From positions 1-55,232 of the forward strand of contig CACODD010000004.1 of NCBI GenBank assembly GCA_902625895.1: a stretch of 55,232 nt of DNA, read 5' to 3'. Made by a program: the position numbers and the translations under genes. The number at the start of each line of letters is the position of its first letter. Within the stretch, counting starts at the first letter, position 1. This stretch comes from an uncultured Alphaproteobacteria bacterium. Lineage in GTDB: Bacteria > Pseudomonadota > Alphaproteobacteria > Methylaequorales > Methylaequoraceae. The notes beneath the pieces are model-generated. The model made no database searches and was not told the origin of the DNA. It saw only the letters and a list, made by a program, of their open reading frames with translations. This document shows, in pieces, positions 17,916 through 25,599 of the stretch.

Positions 17916-18657
17916 AGTTGCATGGATTACTGGTGGGGGCACAGGTATTGGAAAAGAACTTGCCCTAATTCTTGCCAAACAAGAATATGACGTCATTATA
18001 AGCGGAAGAAGAAAGGAGAAATTAATAGAAACAGCAAATATATATAAGAAAAGAATTCATCCCATTTCTTTGAATGTCAATAACCCAAATCAATGTTTGA
18101 AAGTTTCAAAGTCTATTTACAAAAAATTTAAAGACATTGATTTACTGATTCTCAATGCTGCAATTTATAGTCCAGGATCAATTACAAAAATTTCTACAGC
18201 AGAAGCTAAAAAAGTTATAGATATAAATCTTTTAGGTGCAATCAATGTTCTTTCGCCTGTAGCTAAAGAAATGCAGAAAAATAAAAGAGGTCACATTGTT
18301 TTTGTATCTTCCCCAGCAGGTTACCAAGGTTTACCAGGTGGAGGGTTCTATGGTGTTACAAAATCAGCCTTAACGTTTTTGGCCGAGACTTTGAACATTG
18401 AATTTCATAAAAGTAAAATCAAAGTACAGGTTGTAAACCCAGGTTTTGTGAAAACACCAATGACAGATCAAAATCCTTTTTTTATGCCTTTTTTAATGAC
18501 GCCGCAGAATGCTGCAAAAAAAATTTATAAAAAACTAGAGAGTAAACAATTTGAAATCTTTTTTCCTAAAAAACTTATTATCCCCATGAAATTCTTAAGG
18601 TTATTACCCTACAGTATTTATTTTTTTCTGATTAAAAAATTAATAAAACTTCCCTAA
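17896..18657 (+). CDS. Short-chain dehydrogenase/reductase (SDR)
   Basis: Classical SDR of 253 residues. It has the cofactor motif TGGGTGIG (12-19), the NAA motif (LNAAIYSPG, about 86-94), and the catalytic triad Ser139, Tyr152 and Lys156 (YGVTK). The SGRR sequence after strand 2 suggests NADP preference. The C-terminal tail carries a hydrophobic segment (LLPYSIYFFLIKKLIK), implying membrane association. It overlaps the DUF6134 gene upstream and the NTF2-like gene downstream (TAATGA). The setting suggests a lipid substrate; the exact reaction is not known. Confidence 0.85.
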   Translation: MTIKKNKVAWITGGGTGIGKELALILAKQEYDVIISGRRKEKLIETANIYKKRIHPISLNVNNPNQCLKVSKSIYKKFKDIDLLILNAAIYSPGSITKISTAEAKKVIDINLLGAINVLSPVAKEMQKNKRGHIVFVSSPAGYQGLPGGGFYGVTKSALTFLAETLNIEFHKSKIKVQVVNPGFVKTPMTDQNPFFMPFLMTPQNAAKKIYKKLESKQFEIFFPKKLIIPMKFLRLLPYSIYFFLIKKLIKLP

Positions 18658-19058
18658 TGAAAAAAGCCTTACAAAAATATCTTAGTCGCTTTGAAAGACT
18701 TCAGGACAATAAAATAGATGACCTGTTATCTAACGTTTCTGAAAACTTCATATTCGAAGACCCATTTCAAAAAATAAAAGGTAAGAGTCAATTCAAAGCT
18801 TTACTCAAAAAAATGTTTAAAAGGCTAAAGAAACCAAAATTTAAAATCATAATGGTTTATGAACATAAGCTTGTAAATGTTGTTAAGTGGAATTTTAGTT
18901 GTGAGTTTCTAAAAAAAACAATCTCATTTTCAGGTATGAGTGAAATTTATATTAAAGAAAAGTTAATTACAAAGCATATTGATTATTGGGACTCTGGTAG
19001 AAATTTTTATTCACATCTTCCATTAATAGGCTCAATTTTTAAAGGAATTCATAAATAG
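18657..19058 (+). CDS. NTF2/SnoaL-like protein
   Basis: Small cytosolic alpha-beta-barrel protein of 133 residues. Matching elements are an N-terminal helix pair, IFEDPFQKIKGKSQFKALL (about 51-69), the strand VVKWNFSCEF, FSGMSEIYI, and the closing KHIDYWDSGRNFYSHLPLIG. The DPF...G...HxDYWD...LPLLG arrangement is the form usually found next to SDR, DUF1365 and CFA genes in proteobacterial lipid clusters. Catalytic or binding role unknown. It ends exactly where the convergent DUF3833 gene ends. Confidence 0.8.
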   Translation: MKKALQKYLSRFERLQDNKIDDLLSNVSENFIFEDPFQKIKGKSQFKALLKKMFKRLKKPKFKIIMVYEHKLVNVVKWNFSCEFLKKTISFSGMSEIYIKEKLITKHIDYWDSGRNFYSHLPLIGSIFKGIHK

Positions 19059-19589
19059 TTAATTAATTTTTAAGAATGTTATAGATACTACTCCAATATT
19101 AAGGCCCCACTTTTTTACTTCTGCCCTATTCATAAGAATATTTCTATCTTGTAAAAACATCCAATCATCAAAATCAACTAAGATTGTACTGTCACCAACT
19201 TTCAAATTAAGCTTATATTTCCAATTAAGAGCATTACCTTCAGATATCCCTGTAGCTTCTCCAACAACGTCTGAAGCGGTACCACTATATTGATTATTTC
19301 CTAAAATCTTGATAGTCCAAACTCTTGAATCTTGTTCTCCATCGTCATATAGAAATTTTTCATCAAGCGTGAGTGTACTAGATTCTATTGTCCCAGTAAT
19401 GTCTACTTTAAATGTTCTCTTTAAATTACCAAATCTATCATGAAACATTCCCCAGGCCTCTGTCTTGCCTTCAAAATAATCTTCCAAAGTTAATGTTGGC
19501 TGACTTCCTTTGAACTTTTCTATATTCATCTGACTACTACAAGAACTAATTAAAAAAATTAAAATAGTAAAAAAAAATCTCATCGTCAT
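19059..19589 (-). CDS. DUF3833 family lipoprotein
   Basis: Predicted lipoprotein of 176 residues. A short hydrophobic signal is followed by the lipobox LISSC, with the modified cysteine at about residue 17. The mature part has the DUF3833 features: LEDYFEGKTEAWGMFHDRFGN, then TFKVDITG, LDEKFLYDDGEQDSRVW, GTASDVVGEA and a final DDWMFLQDRNILMNRAEVKKWG. Function unknown. It is the last gene of the minus-strand lipid unit, 19 bases after the transporter gene. Confidence 0.88.
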   Translation of the reverse strand: MTMRFFFTILIFLISSCSSQMNIEKFKGSQPTLTLEDYFEGKTEAWGMFHDRFGNLKRTFKVDITGTIESSTLTLDEKFLYDDGEQDSRVWTIKILGNNQYSGTASDVVGEATGISEGNALNWKYKLNLKVGDSTILVDFDDWMFLQDRNILMNRAEVKKWGLNIGVVSITFLKIN

Positions 19590-19608
19590 TAAATTTATTT
19601 AAATAATA

Positions 19609-20898
19609 TCAACCATATATTTTTTTTTGAATTTTTTGAAGTTCATTTTCTTTTAATTTAAAATTTACAAGTAAATAAGCAGCTAAGAGCTTAAGTAAAA
19701 TTGGCGCCAAAGCGTAAGAAATTATTATAAAAAGTCTAACGTTAGTATTAATTTCACCATCTGTGTCAAAATCTAAAACCCCCATTATTCCGAATACAAA
19801 AATACTTACTACAGCAAAAGCAAATTTATTTAGAAAGGTTATGATTGAAAAAAGCACACCAGAAATATCCTCACCAAATTTACTACGATGCCAATCAGTT
19901 ATATCAGCCTGAATGGATGGTGGTATTATTAAATCTGCCCCAAGACAAAATCCAGTTATGCAAGAAATTATTATAAAAAACACAAAATTGCCATCTTCTA
20001 AAAAAAATACCAAAAGAAAAAACATTGCTGACATAAATAACGAAAGACTCCACACTTCTTTTTTTCCATATTTTTTACTGATAATCGTCCAAAAAGGAAC
20101 GCCCATTATTGCAAATAAAAAGTAAAAAAACAAAGTTGTTTGCCGGTTTGAATCGTCACCGCCTAGAACATAAGTAATAAAGAAAGCAAATAACACCATT
20201 GGAAATACATTTGCTAAATTATTAACAACTAATACCAAAAAAATTTTTGAAAAATATATATTTTTTTTTAAGTTTTTTATAACTTTTTTGAATTTAATTT
20301 TTTTGTCATTGGTTCTCTTGTTTTCTGGAATCAAACTACAAAATAAAATCAGCCCCATTAAACCAAATAGTGTGGCAATAAAAACTATATTTTCCAATAA
20401 CTTTTCATTACTAATACTAAAAAACATTGGGATACCAAGAGAGCTGAAAAGTCCGAGTAAAATGAAAAATTCACGAGTTGCACTAAGCTTAGTTCTTAAG
20501 AAATAATTTTTTTCTAAATCATATCCAATCGATAAATAAGGAATTTGAAACATCGTCCAACCAAGATATAAAATAGAAAGCCAAACAAAGAGAAATATCT
20601 CTTGATCTATATCTTGTTTCAAAAAAAGTTGTGTAAGTGCCAAACCAGACAAAATTCCACCTATTAATAAATAAGCCTTTCTTGGAAAAAAGTTTTTATC
20701 ATTCAGCCATCCAACAAGCGGATCTGTGATTATATCTATAAGCTTTGATAAAAAAATAAGTATTCCAATTACTGAAATTTCGAAACCATGAACTTCTGTA
20801 AAAAAAGCAGGGAGCATAATCATTACTGGAAAGGTGGGAATAGAAAATGCAAATGCGGGAAATGCATAAATTATATTTCTTAAAGAAATAGATTTCAA
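19609..20898 (-). CDS. MFS transporter of the GPH (glycoside/cation symporter) type
   Basis: Twelve-helix permease of 429 residues. The early segment ISKLIDIITDPLVGWLNDKN (loop 2-3) and DWHRSKFGEDISGVLFS later are GPH hallmarks, close to MelB-type symporters. Within lipid clusters like this one the transported compound is unlikely to be a simple sugar and is unknown. The start is TTG at 20898, one base after the CFA stop codon. It is followed by the DUF3833 lipoprotein gene. Confidence 0.85.
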   Translation of the reverse strand: MKSISLRNIIYAFPAFAFSIPTFPVMIMLPAFFTEVHGFEISVIGILIFLSKLIDIITDPLVGWLNDKNFFPRKAYLLIGGILSGLALTQLFLKQDIDQEIFLFVWLSILYLGWTMFQIPYLSIGYDLEKNYFLRTKLSATREFFILLGLFSSLGIPMFFSISNEKLLENIVFIATLFGLMGLILFCSLIPENKRTNDKKIKFKKVIKNLKKNIYFSKIFLVLVVNNLANVFPMVLFAFFITYVLGGDDSNRQTTLFFYFLFAIMGVPFWTIISKKYGKKEVWSLSLFMSAMFFLLVFFLEDGNFVFFIIISCITGFCLGADLIIPPSIQADITDWHRSKFGEDISGVLFSIITFLNKFAFAVVSIFVFGIMGVLDFDTDGEINTNVRLFIIISYALAPILLKLLAAYLLVNFKLKENELQKIQKKIYG

Positions 20899-20899
20899 T

Positions 20900-22084
20900 C
20901 TAGACTTTCTTAATTAGAAATTGGCCAACATTGATATTACCAGATTTAAAACCTCCCTCACAATATCCTAAGTAATAGTTCCACAGTCTTTTAAAACTTT
21001 CACTAAAACCAAGGCTTTTTATGCAGTCCCAAGAACTCTCAAATGACTCAGACCATATTCTTATTGTTTTAGCGTAGTCATTTCCAAACATTGTTTTATT
21101 TGTGATATGAAGGCCTTTAGATGTTATGACCTTATCCATTTCCTCTACAGAGGGAAGCATACCACCCGGAAATATATAAGTTTGGATAAAATCTGGAAAC
21201 TTTTTATATTTTTGAAAAAATTTGTCCTCAATTGTAATTGTCTGAAGCCCTATTGATCCGTCAGACTTTAAGTTTTTCTTTAGAACATCAAAGTATTTTG
21301 ACCAGTATTTTTCTCCAACTGCCTCAAACATTTCAATAGAAACAATTTTATCATATTTACCGTTAATATTTCTGTAATCTAGAAGTTTTACATCAACTTT
21401 ATCTGTGAGCTTATCATCGTATATTTTTTGCTTTGCTTTCTCATACTGTTTTTTTGAAATTGTAATTGCTGTCACATTTGCTGAGTATTTTTTTGCTAAA
21501 AAAGAAGAAAAACCTCCCCAACCACATCCAATTTCAAGTATTTTGTCATTTTCTTTGACACCCGTAATATTTGCAAGATTATCATATTTATTAATTTGAC
21601 CTTTAAGAAGGTTATCCTCAGGATTCTTAAACATAGCTGATGAATATGTCATTGATTCGTCTAACCATTTTTCGTAAAACGAGTTGCCTAGATCATAGTG
21701 AAAAGATATATTCTTTTTCGATCCAGACCTGCTATTTTTTTTTAAGTGATGCTTAAGCCTTAAATACAAAATGGTGAACCATTTTCCTCTAACATATTTT
21801 GAAAATTCATGAAAATTTCTTGCACCCCATTCAAGAAAGTCAGTGAGGTTTGATGTTTCCCAATTTCCATCTACGTAACTTTCAGCCCAACCAAGGTCAC
21901 CTCTTAAAAAAAAATCACTAATGCATTTCTCATTTAAGATTTTTATATTTGCATCAGGTCCCGCATGCTCTCCGTTAAAAGAAAATATAGACTTATTATC
22001 CTTATAAACATTTATTGAGCCGTATTTACTCTGTGCTAATACATTTAAAAATAAATTTAACTTACTTTGAGTGTTAAAAATCAT
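20900..22084 (-). CDS. Cyclopropane-fatty-acid-synthase-type methyltransferase
   Basis: SAM-dependent methyltransferase acting on unsaturated acyl chains in membrane phospholipids. The 394 residues contain the fold landmarks HYDLGNSFYEKWLDESMTYSSAMF (about 129-152), the SAM loop ILEIGCGWGGFS, SIEMFEAVGEKYW, YIFPGGMLPS and the C-terminal WNYYLGYCEGGF. All are present, so the enzyme looks active. The cluster (FAD oxidoreductase, DUF1365, CFA) means the product might be a methylated or furan fatty acid precursor rather than a cyclopropane ring. It starts six bases after the DUF1365 stop. Confidence 0.93.
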   Translation of the reverse strand: MIFNTQSKLNLFLNVLAQSKYGSINVYKDNKSIFSFNGEHAGPDANIKILNEKCISDFFLRGDLGWAESYVDGNWETSNLTDFLEWGARNFHEFSKYVRGKWFTILYLRLKHHLKKNSRSGSKKNISFHYDLGNSFYEKWLDESMTYSSAMFKNPEDNLLKGQINKYDNLANITGVKENDKILEIGCGWGGFSSFLAKKYSANVTAITISKKQYEKAKQKIYDDKLTDKVDVKLLDYRNINGKYDKIVSIEMFEAVGEKYWSKYFDVLKKNLKSDGSIGLQTITIEDKFFQKYKKFPDFIQTYIFPGGMLPSVEEMDKVITSKGLHITNKTMFGNDYAKTIRIWSESFESSWDCIKSLGFSESFKRLWNYYLGYCEGGFKSGNINVGQFLIKKV

Positions 22085-22090
22085 TAATTG

Positions 22091-22843
22091 TCAGCCCTCT
22101 GAAAAAAAATTTTTTGGTTTTTTTGGTTTTTTTATATATGTTGCACCCTTTACAAAAAGTTTCAAGGCTTCTAAGTGTATTGAAATTGTAACTTTGAAAT
22201 TTTGAAAAATATTACTAAAGAATATTCCTAAGAGATTTTTGTCATTCATTTCAACTGATCTTCCCTTAAACGATGCTTCGAAAATTTTTTGATTATTTAT
22301 ATTATAATTTATAAACAAATTCACGAAACTTCTATCAATATTGAAAGTAATAACATAATGGCCATTTATATTAAAAAAAGGAGAAACGTGAAATCTTTTT
22401 TTTACATTATTTTGTTTATTTATTTCACAATAATATGAGTGTCTTTCGTTGAATGTATTACTAACCTCATATATTATTGCAGTCGCTTTATTTTTATCGT
22501 CAAAACCGACAAAAACAGTTATTGGGTTAAACACATAACCTAAAATTCTAGGTAAACAAAAAGACTTAATATCATAAATATTTTTTTTGCCTTCTTTTAA
22601 AAATTTTTTTTTTAATAATTGATATGTGTTACTTGATTTTTTACCAACTTCTCCATGATCTTTGTCGTAGAATGAAAATAAAGTAAATCTATTTTTTTTA
22701 AAAAATTTATATTTGTGTTTAAAGTTCAATGAAAACCAAAAATAACAAAAACGATAAGCAAATGAATGAGTAAAAGGTTTATACCTTGTATGTGAAACAA
22801 TACCCTCAAATAAAGTATCGTTAATGTTGTTAATTTTTTTCAT
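22091..22843 (-). CDS. DUF1365 family protein
   Basis: The product is about 250 residues from the ATG at 22843 (a TTG at 22855 would extend it by four). DUF1365 landmarks are an N-terminal VSHTRYKPFTHSFAYRFCYFW block, FYDKDHGE, LPRILGYVFNPITVFVGFD, a YEVSNTFNERHSYY segment and FHVSPFFNINGHY. The family is cytosolic or membrane-associated, has no proven activity, and is almost always next to CFA-type and FAD genes. It overlaps the end of the FAD gene by 14 bases, so the two are coupled. Confidence 0.92.
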   Translation of the reverse strand: MKKINNINDTLFEGIVSHTRYKPFTHSFAYRFCYFWFSLNFKHKYKFFKKNRFTLFSFYDKDHGEVGKKSSNTYQLLKKKFLKEGKKNIYDIKSFCLPRILGYVFNPITVFVGFDDKNKATAIIYEVSNTFNERHSYYCEINKQNNVKKRFHVSPFFNINGHYVITFNIDRSFVNLFINYNINNQKIFEASFKGRSVEMNDKNLLGIFFSNIFQNFKVTISIHLEALKLFVKGATYIKKPKKPKNFFSEG

Positions 22844-24086
22844 TGTTTTTTTCAAATATTCTTTTCACAACATGCAACGCGGAAGTAATTCCGTCCTCAT
22901 GAAAACCATAACCTAGGTATGCTCCACAAAACCATATGTTTTTGTTTCCTTGTATTGTTGTTATTTTTTTTTGATTTTCAAATGTATTTAAATCAAACAA
23001 TGGGTGATCATAATATATTTTTTTAAATATTTTTTCCTTAGAAGGTAAAATAGAGGGATTAAGAGAAACAAAAATATTTAAACTAGTATTCAGTTTTTGT
23101 AGTTTATTCATCCAATATGTAACGTTTACTCCCCTTTTATTAGTTTTATTTTCAATATAATTCCAACTTGACCATGCTTTTCTAGATTCTGGCATTAGTT
23201 TTTTGTCAGAATGTACATAAACCTTATTTTTGGTATACCTTATATCTTCAAACATCTTTTTTTCTTCTTTTTTTAAATTGATTATTTTTTTTACCTGATC
23301 TGAATGAACTGCAATTACAAGATGATCATATTCTTTTTTTTTACCGTTCACATTGAGAAAAATTTTATTTTTTTTGCTATATAAGAATTTTACAGAACTA
23401 TTTTTATAAGCTGAGATATCTTTTGACTCAAGAATTTTTTCAACATAATTTTTACTTCCATCTAAAACAGTTCTCCATTTCGGGCGATTAATAATTTTAA
23501 GAAGCCCGTGATTTACAAAAAACATTACAAACTTCTCAAATGGATATTTTTTTATTTCATTGATTTCTGAGGACCAAATACTTGCTGCCATCGGGTAAAG
23601 ATGTTTGTATTTGTAATAGTCAGAATAGTTTTTTAAATCCAAATATTCTTGAATTGTAGAATTTTTATATTTTCTAATATGCTTTTTAGCTAACAAATTA
23701 AATGTAACAATTTCACACAACATTCTCCAAAAATTAAAATTCAGTAAATTTTTCTTTTGAGAAAATAATGATGATAAATTAGTTCCTGAATATTCGATAT
23801 TTTCAATCTTATTTGAAACGGCAAAAGACATATCACTTTCATAAGATTTAACATTTAACTCCTCAAAAAGATTGCATAGATTTGGGTAATTAATTTCGTT
23901 GAATACTATAAAACCAGAGTCAACATTAATATTTTTCCCTCTATGTTTGATTGTTTGCGTGTGAGTATGTCCACCAAAATAGGAGTTTTTTTCAAAAAGA
24001 TCTACTTTATAACTCTTAGACAAATAATACGCACTTGATAGACCTGATATACCACTACCGACTACAGCAATCTTAAAATTCCTCAT
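22830..24086 (-). CDS. FAD/NAD(P)-binding amine-oxidase-type protein
   Basis: Flavoprotein of 418 residues. The N-terminal dinucleotide motif is VVGSGISGLSSAYYLS, and the downstream FEKNSYFGGHTHTQ segment fits the family found next to CFA synthases. It also has VDSGFIVFNE and a C-terminal FCGAYLGYGFHEDGITSA that closes the FAD site. In Rhodobacter the homologue in the same gene set was linked, as I recall, to desaturation of methylated fatty acids on the way to furan fatty acids. I infer a similar acyl-chain oxidoreductase role. It is the first gene of the minus-strand unit, with over 100 bases of non-coding DNA upstream. Confidence 0.85.
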   Translation of the reverse strand: MRNFKIAVVGSGISGLSSAYYLSKSYKVDLFEKNSYFGGHTHTQTIKHRGKNINVDSGFIVFNEINYPNLCNLFEELNVKSYESDMSFAVSNKIENIEYSGTNLSSLFSQKKNLLNFNFWRMLCEIVTFNLLAKKHIRKYKNSTIQEYLDLKNYSDYYKYKHLYPMAASIWSSEINEIKKYPFEKFVMFFVNHGLLKIINRPKWRTVLDGSKNYVEKILESKDISAYKNSSVKFLYSKKNKIFLNVNGKKKEYDHLVIAVHSDQVKKIINLKKEEKKMFEDIRYTKNKVYVHSDKKLMPESRKAWSSWNYIENKTNKRGVNVTYWMNKLQKLNTSLNIFVSLNPSILPSKEKIFKKIYYDHPLFDLNTFENQKKITTIQGNKNIWFCGAYLGYGFHEDGITSALHVVKRIFEKNNEKN

Positions 24087-24141
24087 AAAATAATATTATG
24101 AGAAAAAAAAGGAAATTAAACAAAATAAATCAATATATTGT

Positions 24142-24170
24142 TTGACTTTCAATCTTTATTACTATATATT
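24142..24170 (+). promoter_or_regulatory. Near-consensus sigma-70 promoter
   Basis: TTGACT at 24142-24147 and TATATT at 24165-24170, separated by 17 bases. Each box matches five of six consensus positions with ideal spacing. The predicted start is near 24177, only about eight bases ahead of the ATG of a 24-codon ORF and about 90 bases ahead of a strong hairpin. No other gene is in position to use it. Confidence 0.6.
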
Positions 24171-24184
24171 GATACTGGACTAGT

Positions 24185-24259
24185 ATGATAATAACAAAAT
24201 TTTGTGCAATAACATTCTCATCAATATTTTTGTTACTACTAGTTTCAAGTCTATTTTAA
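24185..24259 (+). CDS. Candidate 24-residue hydrophobic peptide
   Basis: ATG to TAA, 24 codons: a short polar start (MIITKFC) followed by a hydrophobic run ending SIFLLLLVSSLF, enough for one membrane helix. It sits between a good promoter and a strong terminator, so a transcript of about 120 bases is likely. Whether it is translated is unclear: there is almost no leader and no Shine-Dalgarno sequence. It could be a leaderless small membrane protein, or the transcript may be a small RNA with a chance ORF. Confidence 0.35.
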   Translation: MIITKFCAITFSSIFLLLLVSSLF

Positions 24260-24268
24260 TTTCCTCCA

Positions 24269-24296
24269 ATAAAACCCTAGTTTACTAGGGTTTTAT
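24269..24296. terminator. Bidirectional factor-independent terminator
   Basis: Perfect 12-base stem (ATAAAACCCTAG / CTAGGGTTTTAT) with a four-base TTTA loop. T-rich on the plus strand and, by symmetry, on the minus strand. It ends the short plus-strand transcript starting near 24177 and can also end the minus-strand genes arriving from 24820, whose candidate last ORF (24293-24469) has its stop codon inside the stem. It is the clearest terminator in the window. Confidence 0.85.
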
Positions 24297-24469
24297 TGTT
24301 TTCTGTAAATTGATATCCAATGAGTTGAAAGACATTTAATGTCTAAATTTTCTGATGTTCCCGAAGTTAGTAACTCCGAGGTATTATAATTTTCAAGATC
24401 CTTTTTAAATGAAAAACTAGATTTACTTCTGTTTCTGTCAAATCTGAGATTATGAATTAAGTTCAACAT
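24293..24469 (-). CDS. Candidate small ORF (58 residues)
   Basis: ATG-started minus-strand ORF, hydrophilic, beginning MLNLIHNLRFDRNRSKSS and ending THWISIYRKQ. It is 36 bases downstream of the secreted-protein gene at 24506-24820 in the same direction, and its stop codon lies in the shared terminator stem, as expected for the last gene of a unit. I recognise no family. The alternative is that the stretch is only a 3' untranslated region. Confidence 0.35.
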   Translation of the reverse strand: MLNLIHNLRFDRNRSKSSFSFKKDLENYNTSELLTSGTSENLDIKCLSTHWISIYRKQ

Positions 24470-24505
24470 AACAATTAAAACGACATACCGTAAAAATGTT
24501 TAGTT

Positions 24506-24820
24506 TTATCTTAATAAGTGTTTTCTAAATTCACACACAGCTGTAAAATAAGGATCATCTGATCTTGGTTGAGTTGATAGTACATTTCTTCTAATATCAC
24601 AGTTTTCTGCAATCATTGAATTTAAAAGATGTCCTGCGTTCTGAAAACCTGAATGAATTGCAATAAATAAATTATCTGAGTTTTTGCATTTAGCCAAATC
24701 TTCTTTTATTTTTCCATCAGATGTATTTTGATTGTAAACAACTTTGCACCAATGAGCAGAAAAGGTTTCATTTGAATATGAACTAAAAAAAAAAAATACG
24801 AGAAAAAGAATTATTTTCAT
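24506..24820 (-). CDS. Unknown small secreted protein with four cysteines
   Basis: The 104-residue product has an N-terminal signal peptide (MKIILFLVFFFFSSYSNETFS). The mature part holds four cysteines (in HWCKVV, LAKCKN, ENCDIR and AVCEFR), spaced to allow two disulphides. A hydrophobic-polar segment NLFIAIHSGFQNAGHLLNSMIAENC lies in the middle. I do not recognise the family. The start overlaps the end of the PAP2 gene by four bases, so it is expressed with the envelope lipid genes. A periplasmic role is inferred only from the signal peptide. Confidence 0.7.
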   Translation of the reverse strand: MKIILFLVFFFFSSYSNETFSAHWCKVVYNQNTSDGKIKEDLAKCKNSDNLFIAIHSGFQNAGHLLNSMIAENCDIRRNVLSTQPRSDDPYFTAVCEFRKHLLR

Positions 24821-25599
24821 ATAAATATCCTCCAGTACATTAACTTAAAAAGATCAATAAAAGAAAAATTATGTTTTTTTTTTATTTTCTCAATCTTCTT
24901 TTTAAAAAATTTATCATAAAATAAAACAGGAACAATAGATCCTAAGTAAGCGCCAGCAACTAAATCACTTGGAAAGTGCATTGACATAAAAATTCTCGAT
25001 AATCCCATCATTGTTGCTATTAATATGATAATAAAAAAATACCCTCTTAAATAAATTATAAATAATAGAGCCAAAGAAAATGCTGCTTGAGTGTGTCCTG
25101 ACGGAAATGAGCTTATTTTGTGCTCAAAATTAAAAAAATTAAATCTTTCATATCCCTCTAAGAAAAAATATTTAGGACGTGACACTCCAAATATATATTT
25201 AAGAATATTACAAATTATTCCAGCAGCAGCTAAAGAAAAAATAAAATGTTTAGAAACTAACGAAATATAAGTAAAGAGGTCTTCAATCTTCTCTCGATTG
25301 TAATTTGTCTTATCTTTAATTACGGAAAACTTCTTCTTGTCATTCAAAAGGGAATTAACATTTAAATTTACAAATAAAATCAAAGAAAACAAAATAATAA
25401 AATTTAATGGATCCAAAATATCAGAAATTGGATCGATGACCTGCTTAAAAAAATAAAAAATTAGTCCTGGAAAAGATCTTGATAATTCAAATAAAAAAAT
25501 ATCAAGGAAATTAAAAAAAATTAAAATTATTAAAAGTAGACAAACGAAAAGTCTAACTGAGGTTAAAAAATTAAGGTATTTTAAATCTTTAACTATCAA
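24817..25599 (-). CDS. PAP2-family membrane phosphatase
   Basis: Multi-helix membrane phosphatase (260 residues) of the type-2 phosphatidic acid phosphatase family. All three motifs are present: KYIFGVSRP (Lys134, Arg141), SSFPSGHT (PSGH 166-169) and SRIFMSMHFPSD (Arg202, His208, Asp212). The likely substrate is a lipid phosphate or pyrophosphate such as an undecaprenyl or lipid A phosphate. The start is TTG at 25599, overlapping the GT39 stop by four bases. Pairing with an ArnT-like transferase and, divergently, GT2 and LAB_N suggests lipid A or polyprenyl-phosphate recycling. Confidence 0.92.
   Translation of the reverse strand: MIVKDLKYLNFLTSVRLFVCLLLIILIFFNFLDIFLFELSRSFPGLIFYFFKQVIDPISDILDPLNFIILFSLILFVNLNVNSLLNDKKKFSVIKDKTNYNREKIEDLFTYISLVSKHFIFSLAAAGIICNILKYIFGVSRPKYFFLEGYERFNFFNFEHKISSFPSGHTQAAFSLALLFIIYLRGYFFIIILIATMMGLSRIFMSMHFPSDLVAGAYLGSIVPVLFYDKFFKKKIEKIKKKHNFSFIDLFKLMYWRIFI

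Noticed and set aside
19609..20898. GPH-type transporter as a sugar importer
   Set aside because: The fold is that of sugar/cation symporters, but the gene is embedded in a lipid-modification unit with no sugar catabolic gene nearby, so a sugar substrate is not supported.
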